The notes under the pieces: model-generated | What the model was told of the DNA's origin: nothing | Seen by the model: only the letters and a program-made list of their open reading frames with translations | Database searches by the model: none | Shown: positions 39,600 through 51,799 of the stretch, piece by piece | How positions within the stretch are numbered: the first letter of the stretch is position 1 | Layout of the letters: every line of letters starts with the position of its first letter | Position numbers and translations under genes: made by a program | Source of the DNA: Glandiceps talaboti | Taxonomy: Eukaryota > Hemichordata > Enteropneusta > Spengelidae | DNA length: 64,000 nt | Assembly (NCBI RefSeq): GCF_964340395.1 | Contig: NC_135560.1 | Location: 14,488,098 to 14,552,097, forward strand | Direction: 5' to 3'

Positions 39600-42380
39600 T
39601 CGTTGTTTCATATTTTATTATTTTTGTCTTAGGGGGCGCTTTCCATCACCAACACCTAAACATCTGACTAAACATCAAACACCCGAGTTAAGCCTCTACA
39701 ATACATGAATGAATCAATGGAATGGGTATTTACAACCTTTAATGGAATACATGTAAGTAATTTTATTATACAACTTACCTTCAGCGGATATAGTATGGTA
39801 AAAAAAACAATAAGAATGCTAACACGTGCTCTAGAAAGCTTGTTGATGTAGCTGTTAGTTTTAATGATCATTTGCATAATTAATGATTTTCAGTAATTAG
39901 GCTTTATCTTAAGAATACACTCAAATTCAGTATAACTTGGCACACACATCAATCTAACAAATGCACACATATTCTAAAATGCTTGTTAAATGCAACTCTT
40001 GGTTGTAATGTTACATTTGAATAATTAAATATTTTCAGTAATTAGTCTATAATTGAATGCGCACTTCAAATTTCATATAATGTAGTACATTTATGCATTG
40101 ATATAGTTTACTGGTGTAATTTTTAATTGTAATCAGTCATTTGTATAATTAATAATTTGATAATTTGGTGCACACGTTAATCAAATTGCATGTGTCCTAT
40201 AAAGTTAGATTATTCGTTTGCATAAGACTTCGCCCTTACGGAAGACACTCAGTTTAAACGTGGTTAAAGAATCTATATGTTCTAAGTTCATTCTGTCCTT
40301 GAATATGTTCACGACAATTTCAATCATTTCCCATTTCAGTACGTGATTATTCTTTAATTTCATTTTCACTTTTACTATTAGATATAAAGTGTTAGTCTTT
40401 TGACATAAATCTCTCTCCCCAACCGCTCTTTGATATAAACCACCCAATCTCAATTAATTTCTGTTGTTTCGTTTAATGTACACTTTAAAATATGATTATC
40501 GTGGCAAGGTACTGGTTGTTTCGAAATACTCAATTTGTTTAACTGCATCAATCTTTAAATGAAATCTACCTTATTGACCCCGCAAACCAATAACTGTGTC
40601 ACTTACTCCTAACATAAATACATAGATTTTTTTTATTGATTCAAAACTATTCGACTATAGTTTGTTGCTTTACACGTCCACACATTAACCTACCCTTGTA
40701 AGTGAAATCATTCCGTGACTAAGAATAGACAGACCAAGAGAAAATAATTTGCTTTATTTTTGAACATGGAAGTTTAAATTCACCATTTGGACTGAAAATG
40801 GTACCTAGATAACGAACAATCTAAAGGAGACTTTCAATGCACAATAATATGATCAAGAAAGATTTTTCACGGTAATTACTACAAAACCAGAAAAACTATA
40901 TAGTTTTAATTAGTTGGCGCTCACACAGCGATTTTTGCTACGAATTCTTTTATATAATTTGTAACAATAAATTAAAACCTTTACGTAAAAAAAATGTACT
41001 GCATAAGGCGTAACAAAAAATATGTGGTTCTATTAAACACAAGTTTAGAATAGGTGGTAGGTGGGTAGGTACTAGGTAGACTATATATCATATATGAGTG
41101 TCTAGTTCAGGTAGTTGTGATTTCCGTTGTTGTCCATGTGGTCTCTGTGTTAATGGTTTCTTCTCATCAGATGTACAGCCATTACAGATTGGAAGCACAG
41201 TTTTATGTTGTCTTTTTATGTTGATGTCAATTTCCGCATCCACTATTTCGAGACTTCACACAATTTTCGTGATTTTATTATTTTTTCTCGAATACGTACG
41301 TAAAAACAAGTTTAGGGTTGGCGTGAAAAACTAGGTGGGGTCGGGTAACCGGAACCAAACAATTTTTTGAGTAACTTCAGCTAATGTTAAAAAGTAGTCT
41401 GCATTCGCATTTTTCTTATAAAGATGTTTTCTTTCTTTCTTTATAAACCCCATCAGTGACATCACGCATTGCCCAATAACAAACAGTTCCTACTCAGCGA
41501 AGACCTCGCCAAGTTCATTGATCGTGTGAGAATGACGGATAGAAGCTAAATCTGTCCAAAGGTGATGTCACTGTCACACCAGCAGCAAATACATGTATGT
41601 AAATGATTATACATACCTTCTATATTGCATGTCAAAACAAATATGGTGAACTATAGGCTCATGGAATTCGATGGCAGCCGAAGGCTTGCAGTGTACTTTG
41701 GTGCGATGAGTAACTCCATTCCCTCGAGTCATGCATGTGTGATTACTTTCTTGTGAATGTATACGTATGAGCTTCCGTCATTATATGAGATCACTTAAAC
41801 TCATGGCCAGGCTTTCTTTATTTTTTCAATTTTATTCATCCCTTTGTCAAATGAATGTTTTATTTACGGAAATTGAGACGAAGCCATCCACTGATTTTTC
41901 GGTGTTGGCTTGCCTCTGGTAGATAATACACAACCCAATGTTTATATTTTTGTGATCGGAAGATTCTTGAAAGGATATTCTTTACGGTATCTAGATAAAT
42001 TATTGAGGATTTCTTTCAATTATGGGAGAAATATTGACCGTGTCGTGCCCAGCAAGAACGGAACTCCATTTAACCATTGATGAATTGATCCCCGCATCGT
42101 TTTACTATCCTTGACACAAGACGTAAGTAAATACATGTCATACGTCAGCTTCGCTCTCCTCCAGGTCAGGAAATGCATCAGTATCATTACAGCTTTTCAA
42201 TAAAACCCCCCACAAATTCCAGGTCTCTAAGTCGCTCTGAAAGGACAAGGCGTCGTGAATATGCTAGTGGTTGTTACAGTGCTCTTCACAGACTACAGGA
42301 AAGTGTTACTATGTCAAGAAAGTACACATTCAATAACAACAACCAGCATTGCATATGTGTCGCATATTCTTGAATTGACG
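39600..42380. other. AT-rich intergenic sequence, no gene seen
   Basis: I find no frame with coding character. At 39860-40210 three degenerate direct repeats of about 120-160 bp each contain a TTTGNATAATTAA block followed by TTTTCAGTAATTAG or a variant, then TGCACAC. At 41050-41080 there is a short GGTAGGTGGGTAGGTA run. Both look like ordinary intergenic drift. Confidence 0.6.
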
Positions 42381-42384
42381 GTAT

Positions 42385-42745
42385 GAAAATGTGCACCCTT
42401 TTTATAAACACTTTTACTTTGCATAGTGTGCTTAAGATGTGTACCACATTCATCAGAATTGATGCAGTTTGTAGTTTTTGAGATATTGTGTCCCCAGACA
42501 GACGGACACACACACACCCACATACATACATACATACATACATACATACATACATACATACATACATACATACATACACACACAGACATACATACATACA
42601 TACATACATACACACACATACATACACACACATACATACATACATACACACATACATACATACATACATACATACATACATACATACATACATACAGATA
42701 AACAGACAAAAGCATAACCTTCCCCTATGGAAGGTCAAAATGAGA
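42385..42745. repeat. Dispersed element with internal (CATA)n microsatellite
   Basis: A left block (TTTGTAGTTTTTGAGATATT, then CCCAGACAGACGGACACAC) and a right block (AAAAGCATAACCTTCCCC, TATGGAAGGTCAAAATG) flank a (CATA)n/(CACA)n array at about 42505-42695. A block with GAGATATG plus a GACAGA tail is also present at 8575-8730. I read the array as part of a transposable element rather than an independent locus. The frames over it are repeat translations. Confidence 0.55.
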
Positions 42746-43163
42746 AAGAAAGGAAATGACTCGCATCAAAAGATGGTGAACCTTTTAAAATAAAATGTTT
42801 TCGTTATATTTCAATTGTGTACAGATGATAACCATTGATACATAACGATAATGATCTAGCCAATCAGACTTCTTTCTGCCTTCAGTCTACAGTTGTATTG
42901 AATACAGCTATCAACTATGATTTTGCCATGGGTAATAAAAAATAGCATCTTTGAAATCTTGCAAAAGATGTCCTTCTGCACTTGACATGTATTCAGCCAT
43001 TTTGGCGATTTCCTGTAAGGGTTATGGGAAAATCTTTGGTGACGACATCGCATTTACCACAATCTCAGTATTGGCAAATGCAATGATTGTCAGAGTGGCA
43101 GAAATAAGTCTGACTAGTCCCATCCTTTGAAAGGCAAATTCTTCTCAACACGATCTCGCCTCA

Positions 43164-43429
43164 GGCTCTTACAGATAAACATCTAAAATACGGTCTAGCG
43201 ATATCACCATACCCTTTAAAAGTCATTTCTTTTTCTGGGTATCCTTTACCATTGATAATTGTTTCCTCCACTGAGATTTCAATTTCCCTGTAGGTTTGCC
43301 GTTTCAAACGATAGAAAGTCAGACGCAATTCCCAATCAATAAATGTGAAATGTATATGTCCGAAATCGGACGTGGGATCGAATAGATAATTAACTTTCGC
43401 TCTTAAATGATAAGGAGCTCGTAGATATT

Positions 43430-43430
<1 letters not shown>
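43164..43430 (-). CDS. Unrecognised open frame, possible exon (about 89 codons)
   Basis: An open frame with mixed composition, including the words NYLFDPTSDFGHIHFTFIDW and ISVEETIINGKGYPEKEM, runs from the edge of the (CA)n tract at 43434 to a stop at 43161. A donor-like TTATCT/GTAAGA lies just before the stop. No convincing acceptor is visible on the other side, because the (CA)n repeat intervenes. I do not recognise a family. It could be an exon of an unseen gene, an old coding remnant or chance. Confidence 0.25.
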
Positions 43431-43433
<3 letters not shown>

Positions 43434-43484
<51 letters not shown>

Positions 43485-43507
43485 CATGATCATGACATCA
43501 TTTTCAT

Positions 43508-43555
<48 letters not shown>

Positions 43556-43556
43556 G
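43434..43556. repeat. (CA)n then (ATC)n microsatellites
   Basis: A pure CA run at about 43435-43482 and a pure ATC run at about 43514-43555 are separated by 30 bp of unique sequence. Nearby are a short CA run at 43797-43808 and one ATATATTC block. Confidence 0.95.
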
Positions 43557-43916
43557 AATATGTATGGACATTAAAACTTTCTATATGCCATATTGCAGAT
43601 ATTATAAATGTGCCATTTCCCTATATAAAAGAATTAAGTCTACTTTTTATTTTGCATAATAAGAGTTATCAGTTCAGGTTCCACTGGTACAATATATGAA
43701 TAGTGTGCAACACACATCTTGTTTACAGAGTACTCTCTCTGACTTCCAAAGAATCGAAGGAATATATTCGCAAATTCGCAACATGGGTATGAATGCACAC
43801 ACACACACATATATTCGTATGAACGTCACGTGCAGAGTCAAATGTTAGCTTACAGCTGTAACTTGTAATACACTTTTGGCTAAAAGGATTAACACATAAC
43901 AGATTTCTCTAACTGA

Positions 43917-44074
<158 letters not shown>

Positions 44075-44425
44075 TTGGTCCAAGAAGTACAAAGCATACT
44101 AGCTATAATGACATATGTTCTAAACAAACTCATTAATCGAGTTCATGTCATCTTCCCAACATCTGAGTTCAAAATGAGACCTTTGTGGTTGTTTTAATTG
44201 TGTTGGATGGGAGCGGACTAGTAATTTAAGAACTTCCACTCATCTCAGGTGCGTGACTAACGACGACCAAGTGAAATCCTAATCTATTCAGAGATAATAT
44301 GATTCGTTTTTTGACGTCGGTAATCACGCACCATCTCAGCCTAGTGTCGACTCCTTCTGTCTGCCATTTGATCTTCATTCCATCTAAAGGATTCTTCAAA
44401 TTAATTTACTCTCAATTTCATGAAT

Positions 44426-44479
<54 letters not shown>

Positions 44480-44480
44480 T
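44426..44480. repeat. (AGT)n trinucleotide microsatellite
   Basis: About 18 uninterrupted AGT units. The serine or threonine runs in the frames across it are repeat translations. Confidence 0.95.
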
Positions 44481-44499
44481 AAATCATAGAATGAATCTT

Positions 44500-46503
44500 T
44501 GTATGAAGGGTGTTACAAAAAAAATACAGTAAATGGATGTCGATGCGAATGACAATTTCATACATGTGCACCTCTATGGCCAGTTTTTTTTTCAACATGT
44601 CCACATGTTCTGCATGTATTTCATGACTACATTTGGATCATTCTGGCAAGTGTAGTGACTGAAGGACAAGGGTTCGAAAGAAGAGAAACCACGTAGCAAC
44701 TTAGACTTTCCAGTCTTTATTTGTTCTTGTCAGCCTTTGCAATTCAGTGATCGTAACTGAAGCTAGACCCCTTGTTCATTTTTTCTCAGCTATATCAATT
44801 CTACACAATAGCTGTTTCATACAAAAGCAACAAACTAACGCAACTATTGCGATAATATGTAAATCAGAGATTTTGTTCCGTGAATCATGTATGTGTGCAG
44901 TAAGTATACTTTCACTGTACTACCGCTATCTACCGCTTTCCTATTCCACGGTATCCAGTGAATCTTAAAACATAGCATCAAATAACACGATTTCACGAAG
45001 TTGGTACATGTAAGTTTTTTTCCTGACACAGGTACTCTTTGGCTGTAGTATAACAAAGCATGATTCAGGTCGAAAGCACAATTCATTAATAGATAGCATT
45101 TTGCTTCGGTTGAACGAAAGTTCTATATCTATGATATTGAAACCTCACAGACCACTGGAGCAAATCATGAGAGTGATTTCTTTCGATAGCGTTACAAGGA
45201 GTTCGATCAATGACAAAAAAGAGAGAACCAAATCGTTGTTCATTTATGAGCTCAGCTTTCTTTCCATTCCTAATAGTAACCTTCACCCATGTACATCATG
45301 AACACGGACACAGATATCCAATAATGCAGAATTCAGATATGATTTTTTTAATGGAAACATGTTGTTTACTCGTTTGATCCGTGACTCCGCTAGGATATAT
45401 TCAGCAAGAAGACAAGGCTATCTATACAAACATGTGATGATTTAAGATAACACATTTATACATAAATTCAATCCGAAACTGCAATTCCATTCTCAGTTAA
45501 ATCCCAAGTGTACAAAAATACACAAAACACTGAAATTTACTAGTATTTTAAGCAAATCAACATCAAAATAACATATGAGAGGTTGTTATTACACTTGGTA
45601 ACCATGTGCCCAATTGGAATAACTAAGTGAGAGATCTTTCAGTTTGTAAACATTACTTGCTACAATGTATATTTTATTTCACAGACATAAACAAACTGAT
45701 AAGAACTTGGCGTGAATCTACATATAAAGAGGCACCTGTTGTTATTTTGTATCAATGTGAGCTCGATAGTGAGACGAGTTTTCGGCACCTTCAAAGCCAA
45801 GTTTAATTGACTGCTACTACTGATAAAACGACGTACCGATCAACAGCATTTCTAAACAACTGTTGCAAAGGTTGTAGTATTTGGAATAATATGAAATACA
45901 AAGAAACCACCAAGAGCATACATTATTTACAGAATTTGTCCATTTATTATAATCAGAATAAGTGGTGTGGCTCTAGTCACATGTGCAGACTGAGGTTTGA
46001 GCACTATTAGCAATTTACATGACAATAAAAGATATATTACATACTTTTGGATGAAAGGCGTTTGGCAGAAAAATCAAATTACGTTGTTTGCCGTGCGACC
46101 AGTAGCAGTTATGTAGTAACAGGAACATTTAAATCTTGTAGACAAAATTGTGCAAAATAACAAAAACTATTTTTCTGTTGACAAACCTGTACAGGAATAC
46201 ATGCAAATGCAAAAAATATTTTGACTTTCAATTATATATAATCCTTAAAAAACTCTGGTTTCACGATTAAAAAATAAAGCCTGTATAAAAACAACAATAA
46301 CCTCAAATAAATGAAAACTTCTTCGAATAAAATAATGTTAACATGGCATAAAAGTGTGGATTCCATCATAAAACTACACATAAACGGTTGAAATTAGTTT
46401 GTAACTCTGAATAATAATGCAAAATACTATAGCTAAAATTAGAATAAAAAGATCTACCTTTAGACTCGTTTTGAAACATTGTCATAAACGCTCGTTTTTC
46501 CCT

Positions 46504-46542
<39 letters not shown>

Positions 46543-48040
46543 TCGACAGGCGTAATTATATTATTTGTGTTAAGACATTGCACTTCATGCATATGTTTTG
46601 TTTTTTTGTTTTTGTCGTTTTTTTGCTTTTGTTTTTTAATTTGTTTTGGCTTTATGTTATATGTATATATTACTTTATATCATGTTTTCTTTGGGCCAAA
46701 ACTCGACGAGTTTGAACAAACTATTTTTGTGGTGCAGCCAGAAGTTTAAAGTTATTTTTTTACGTAGATATTTTTACTTGTGTAAAAAACTTATAAACTC
46801 AACTTGTATCACGTGACTGTTTAAACCCCAAAGGTTTGAATCCGTCAGTCTTGGCTCACTTTTCAGTTGAGTCAATGCAAGGATTAGTAGAACCATTCAT
46901 TTGTTCTTAGTCATCTTTTTCTAAATCTCTGTCGGTCAACTGTTTTTTCTCAAGATCAATTATTGAAGATCGTTGTTGTATGTGCTCAAGAAAAAAACGA
47001 TTAAGAATACAATATAATAATGATATATCAAATACTACATAAGGTGAATCGTATATAAGTAGTTGCACTTTTACAAAACAATAAACAATATACGTGTTCG
47101 ATGTTGATCATATTGCTACCCCACCACCATCTTGTAATATCTAGGACTAACAACAACGCCATTACCAGAATCTAACTTATTTTACGGATTACGGATATAA
47201 AAATATACATCAAACATATTCAAGAAAATTGTGATACATGACTACATGTTTAAAACTTCGAATACTAAAGTTTTCAATTGGGTTATTACTTGACCCATGT
47301 GGAAATATTGAGAGTAAATATATACAATGCTATATTCATAGCCCAAACGGTGGCAGAACGGGACAAAATTGGTTCAAAGGTGTACGTATTATATCTTCCG
47401 TTAATTCCTCGATTTCTCAAAAAATGTCTGACTTGTAACCTAATCGAAGTATAGGTAGACTTGTGCTCACAGTGACTCATTCGGATAACTGTTCTCATAG
47501 CATGCCCAGATTACGTTGTTTTGTGAACTGTGCACGTGTCATCAATGTAATCAGATTATACACAAAACATCTTGTGCTTTGCTAGTAGCATTTGCGAACA
47601 GGAAATATATCTCAAAATGTATGTAAATGTATCTCTTCACTGGAACCACGAAGCCCCGTACAATATCAATATATATTCGTATCACAATACTGACCTTTTT
47701 TGCCTACAAAACAATAATCATACTTGCAATGTAATTTTGCAGGACATAGAGAAGAACAGAAACCTAAACATTAGCAATCGTCTCGTGCAATTAAAGACTT
47801 TGGAGATGGGGGTGGGGGTGGGGGTGGGGGTGGGGTGGGTAATTGCTTAATTCAAATACTATAACTCTAGTAGTTACTGTGTTTTTGACAACAGTATCTA
47901 CTTTATATCTTCTGTGAACCTAATGGTTTTCACAGAGTCAATATCTTATACCCTAAGAGAAACAGTAAGTAGGGATGGGGTGGGGGTGTGGGGCGTAATT
48001 TGATACTGTACACCTGTGTACACATATAGAACAGCAAGCC
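44500..48040. other. Intergenic stretch downstream of the GPCR, no second gene seen
   Basis: AT-rich and without a coding signature. It holds a TA tract at 46505-46541. Near 46770-46800 a short dispersed repeat (TAAAAAACTTATAAACTCAA) has a relative at 61208-61250 (TAAAAAGCTAATAAACTCAG). A G-rich run lies at 47806-47838. The part closest to 48158 is probably GPCR 3' UTR. A possible ATTAAA signal in gene sense lies near 48044, about 110 nt past the stop; this is weak. Confidence 0.5.
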
Positions 48041-48157
48041 TTTAATTGAAGATTCCTTTATATGCGATACGTGTCGATAGTTGGTGTTGACATGAACAAC
48101 AAAAAGCAAATGGAAAGTATATGTTTTTTTTGAATTTGTAGACTAAGATTATAACTA

Positions 48158-49387
48158 TTAAATGTGATCGGAACTTGATGATTCCTTTGCTACGTTCTTT
48201 GTAGTTTGTGCATTCGTCTCGTCGACGGCACTCGATGTGGCCACGCTTGTAGCTCTAGTTTGGAGTGTCATTGGACCTTTCGCACCACCACCATTACTGT
48301 AACCCGTATTGCCACCACTGCTTTCGGCACTGTCCGCCACTTTGCCACATCTACATCCGAATAGTTGTTTGACAGCATCTTGGAACTGGTGATACTTGAG
48401 GCAGTAAATCAACGGATTGATGCACATGTTAAGGAACGCCATAACCACAGTGACGTTTGACAGGAGAGATGAGTGGTAGACACCAGCTAAGTTATACTCC
48501 AGGTACATAAACTGATTTGGGGCCCAGCAGATAGCGTATGTCAGAAATATTATGCACAGCATCTTTATCACGTTTTTCCGTGCACGGACAAAGGATGGAT
48601 TTTCTTCCTCATTCTTGTTCCCTCGACTTTCACCAGACGTTTGAGCCACACTTCTGGCCCCAGCTCCGAGTTTTTTATTCTGTGATCGACGTTTCAGAGT
48701 GAAGAACATTTTACCATAACAGAAAGTCATCGCAATAAGAGGCAGCATATACTCGATCGAAAATGCAAGTACCCCCATAACTTTCTGCATCACACCAACT
48801 GTGTAGTGAACGCCACACGAACCGTTGTTTTTGTTGTAGTTGGCTTTGGCCCAGTAGGATTGGTACGCCAAACCTAACCCCCAAACGAAGACACATACGA
48901 CCTTTGCCTTGAACGCCGTGAATCTGTTGTGGTGAACCACGGGGAAGACTATAGCCACGTACCTTTCTAACGTTACAGCAACCAAGTTGAAAGTGGAGAT
49001 ATTGAAACTCGCCCACATCAAGTATCGTGACAACCAGAGTTTGCACAGGACAGAGCCAGCAAGTCCAGGAGGTACATCTACAGCTTTCTTGTTGGGCCCG
49101 AGATTAATCGCAATTACAAGTACCGAGCTTGTCAAATCTATCAGAGACTGATTGCAGATGAGAATGTTTGTCAGTGTACGAAGGGATTTTACTTTCATGA
49201 TAACGAAGGAAACCAGAAAGTTACCAACAATGCCAAATAACCCAATCAGAACAAATATCGTCTTCATCGTTATTTCTTCTTTGCTTGGCGAACTTGAACT
49301 TGAACCCGAGTCCCCCATCGTTGGATCTGTTGTCATAGAAACGCTACTTGACGCATTTGTAGAGTTGGTGTCATTGAATAAAGACAT
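48158..49387 (-). CDS. Class A (rhodopsin-type) G protein-coupled receptor, single exon, 409 aa
   Basis: A seven-helix plasma-membrane receptor. All class A landmarks are present: N-terminal N-glycosylation sequons at N5, N8 and N11; GN in TM1 (N56); D84 in TM2; disulfide cysteines C115 and C191; ERY at 141-143 in place of DRY; W169 in TM4; P216 and Y224 in TM5; CWAP at 287-290 in TM6; and NPLIY at 324-328 in TM7. After helix 8 there is a likely palmitoylation site (GCRCG, 344-348) and a Ser/Thr-rich tail ending SSSSDHI. The third intracellular loop (about 230-272) is long, basic and polar. The overall pattern is that of peptide-type receptors, with a family-level resemblance to galanin/neuropeptide-like clusters, but the ligand cannot be named. 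The start ATG 49387 gives a normal extracellular N terminus. No introns and no breaks. Confidence 0.93.
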   Translation of the reverse strand: MSLFNDTNSTNASSSVSMTTDPTMGDSGSSSSSPSKEEITMKTIFVLIGLFGIVGNFLVSFVIMKVKSLRTLTNILICNQSLIDLTSSVLVIAINLGPNKKAVDVPPGLAGSVLCKLWLSRYLMWASFNISTFNLVAVTLERYVAIVFPVVHHNRFTAFKAKVVCVFVWGLGLAYQSYWAKANYNKNNGSCGVHYTVGVMQKVMGVLAFSIEYMLPLIAMTFCYGKMFFTLKRRSQNKKLGAGARSVAQTSGESRGNKNEEENPSFVRARKNVIKMLCIIFLTYAICWAPNQFMYLEYNLAGVYHSSLLSNVTVVMAFLNMCINPLIYCLKYHQFQDAVKQLFGCRCGKVADSAESSGGNTGYSNGGGAKGPMTLQTRATSVATSSAVDETNAQTTKNVAKESSSSDHI

Positions 49388-49905
49388 ATTGATAAAAGTA
49401 AGGTTTGGAAAATTTAATGTTTTTATATCAATGTATAGTCTGTAGGAGATTCGTTCTATACGAACACGTCAGTTCTCTATTACAGTGTCCAGGTGATAGT
49501 GATGGAATTTGATATTTGAGATGTATTTTTTTATGTCTTCTAATTTCTCACGTACTAAATCAAAAACTGAGATTGATTTGGGACAAGAGCTTTTAACTTG
49601 TGACCTCTTGAAATGTCAAGACGTAGGAACGGCTTTGATTGTATCGATGTAGCATTTAGATGTGCCCAGATAACCCGCGTAATTATGGTGAGAAGATTAC
49701 GACGGTGTTCAGCAAGGATGTGATCAGCGATGCGAGACCGAGGGCATCTAGAACTCTAGAACCTTGCGTGCGGTGAATAGCATATATCATCAACGAAAAG
49801 CAATCTGAAACATTAAAAAAAAAGTCATACTGTCAAGAAAAAGAGAAAAGATACGATCGCTGATAGCATCGATCATCTTAGATTTGTCTGACAACTACGA
49901 TATAA
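49388..49905. other. GPCR upstream flank
   Basis: About 520 bp between the GPCR start codon and the minisatellite. In gene sense I see no clear TATA box or initiator. It should hold the 5' UTR and proximal promoter. A short palindromic ATGATCGATGCTATCAGCGATC-like stretch near 49855-49880 (TACGATCGC and GATAGCATCGATCATC) is the only structure seen. Confidence 0.4.
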
Positions 49906-49907
49906 TA

Positions 49908-51243
49908 TCTACAGTATCAAAGTAAAGTGGAATGACAGGGTATACTATCAAAGTAATAAAGTGGAATGGCAGGGTATACTATCACAGTAAAGTGGAATGA
50001 CAGGGTATACTATCACAGTAAAGTGGAATGACAGGGTATACTATCAAAGTAAAGTGGAATGACAGGGTATACTATCAAAGTAAAGTGGAATGACAGGGTA
50101 TACTATCACAGTAAAGCGGAATGACAGGGTATACTATCACAGTAAAGTGGCATGACAGGGTATACTAACAAAGTAATAAAGTGGCATGACAGGGTATACT
50201 AACAAAGTAATAAAGTGGAATGACAGGGTATACTATCACAGTAAAGTGGAATGACAGGGTATACTATCACAGTAAAGTGGAATGACAGGGTATACTATCA
50301 AAGTAAAGTGGAATGACAGGGTATACTATCCCAGTAAAGCGGAATGACAGGGTATACTATCAAAGTAAAGCGGAATGACAGGGTATACTATCAAAGTAAA
50401 GTGGAATGACAGGGTATACTAACAAAGTAATAAAGTGGCATGACAGGGTATACTATCAAAGTAATAAAGTGGAATGACAGGGTATACTATCACAGTAAAG
50501 TGGAATGACAGGGTATACTATCACAGTAAAGTGGAATGACAGGGTATACTATCAAAGTAAAGTGGAATGACAGGGTATACTATCAAAGTAAAGTGGAATG
50601 ACAGGGTATACTATCAAAGTAAAGTGGAATGACAGGGTATACTATCAAAGTAAAGTGGAATGACAGGGTATACTATCACAGTAAAGTGGAATGACAGGGT
50701 ATACTATCAAAGTAAAGTGGAATGACAGGGTATACTATCAAAGTAAAGTGGAATGACATGGTATACTATCACAGTAAAGTAGAATGACAGGGTATACTAT
50801 CAAAGTAAAGTGGAATGACAGGGTATACTATCACGGTAAAGTGGAATGACAGGGTACACTATCAAAGTAAAGTGGAATGACAGGGTATACTATCAAAGTA
50901 AAGTGGAATGACAGGGTATACTATCAAAGTAAAGTGGAATGACAGGGTATACTATCAAAGTAAAGTGGAATGACAGGGTATACTATCAAAGTAAAGTGGA
51001 ATGACAGGGTATACTATCAAAGTAAAGTGGAATGACAGGGTATACTATCAAAGTAAAGTGGAATGACATGGTATACTATCAAAGTAAAGTGGAATGACAG
51101 GGTATACTATCAAAGTAAAGTGGAATGACAGGGTATACTATCACGGTAAAGTGGAATGACAGGGTACACTATCAAAGTAAAGTGGAATGACAGGGTATAC
51201 TATCACGGTAAAGTGGAATGACAGGGTATACTGTCAAAGTAAT
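49908..51243. repeat. 31-bp minisatellite, about 43 copies, 1.3 kb
   Basis: The unit is AAAGTGGAATGACAGGG followed by TATACTATCAAAGT, 31 bp. Variants with TCACAGT, TCACGGT or an extra AATA after AAAGT (35-bp units) are interspersed, forming local higher-order patterns. There is no open frame of note. The array lies upstream of the GPCR. Each unit contains the palindrome GTATAC. Confidence 0.95.
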
Positions 51244-51289
51244 CAGTTATCGATCCTATCCGTAAGTATTGCAGTTACTGTAGCAGGTT

Positions 51290-51450
51290 TAAATCGTGAT
51301 TTTGGGTGCAGACCCAAAAATCAATTTGATTGATTTATCGTGTATACAGCTTCAAACAATACATGTACGTTCACCGATAGGTGAAACAATTGCATTCAAG
51401 GTGTACAATAAATTAACGGTCAATCTCTGCTGTCTGCATTTTCACTGTAC
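51290..51450. repeat. Dispersed repeat related to 480-720
   Basis: GGGTGCAGACCCAAAAATCA, ATTTGATTGATTTATCGTGT and later AAGGTGTACAATA match the order of blocks in 515-640. A chance open frame runs across it and the following foldback and should not be taken as a gene. Confidence 0.45.
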
Positions 51451-51644
51451 ATTTGGTTTAAATCTTGTCCTCAGTCTCACTAAACTTGATATCTCACCAG
51501 ATGACTACGGCTCGCTTCGTGCCACTGTAAAACTGGCTGAATGCCAATTTAGAGCGATTTTACACAGCAGTGAAGAATTTTGTAACCTTGTAACCGCTCT
51601 GTTCAGTTTGGCATACATAATCGGATATTTAGATGTTGTTCCCC

Positions 51645-51772
51645 GATATTTTTCATCGTTCAGCCAACGAAAATATGAGTGACCTAAGGAGCCTTTGTCA
51701 CTCCGAGTCGGTAGACGAGTAGTGACAACCCTTAGGTCACGAGTATTTTCCGGCTGAATGAAGGAAAATAAC
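51645..51772. repeat. Foldback element, family A copy 3
   Basis: The left arm TTTTTCATCGTTCAGCCAAC then GAAAATATGAGTGACCTAAG is matched inversely by CTTAGGTCACGAGTATTTTC then CGGCTGAATGAAGGAAAA. It is the best-preserved palindrome of the family (other copies at 8083 and 30683). Confidence 0.75.
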
Positions 51773-51799
51773 ATATAACTATACCAGCGCCAGTAATAT

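Noticed and set aside
41098-41334. Cys-rich, hydrophobic 78-codon frame as a small secreted protein
   Set aside because: There is no credible signal peptide start, the cysteines are clustered in low-complexity codons, and no splice sites or family pattern were seen.
51296-51774. Overlapping 128- and 89-codon frames on opposite strands
   Set aside because: They run over a dispersed repeat and a palindromic foldback, which opens both strands symmetrically. No domain is recognisable.
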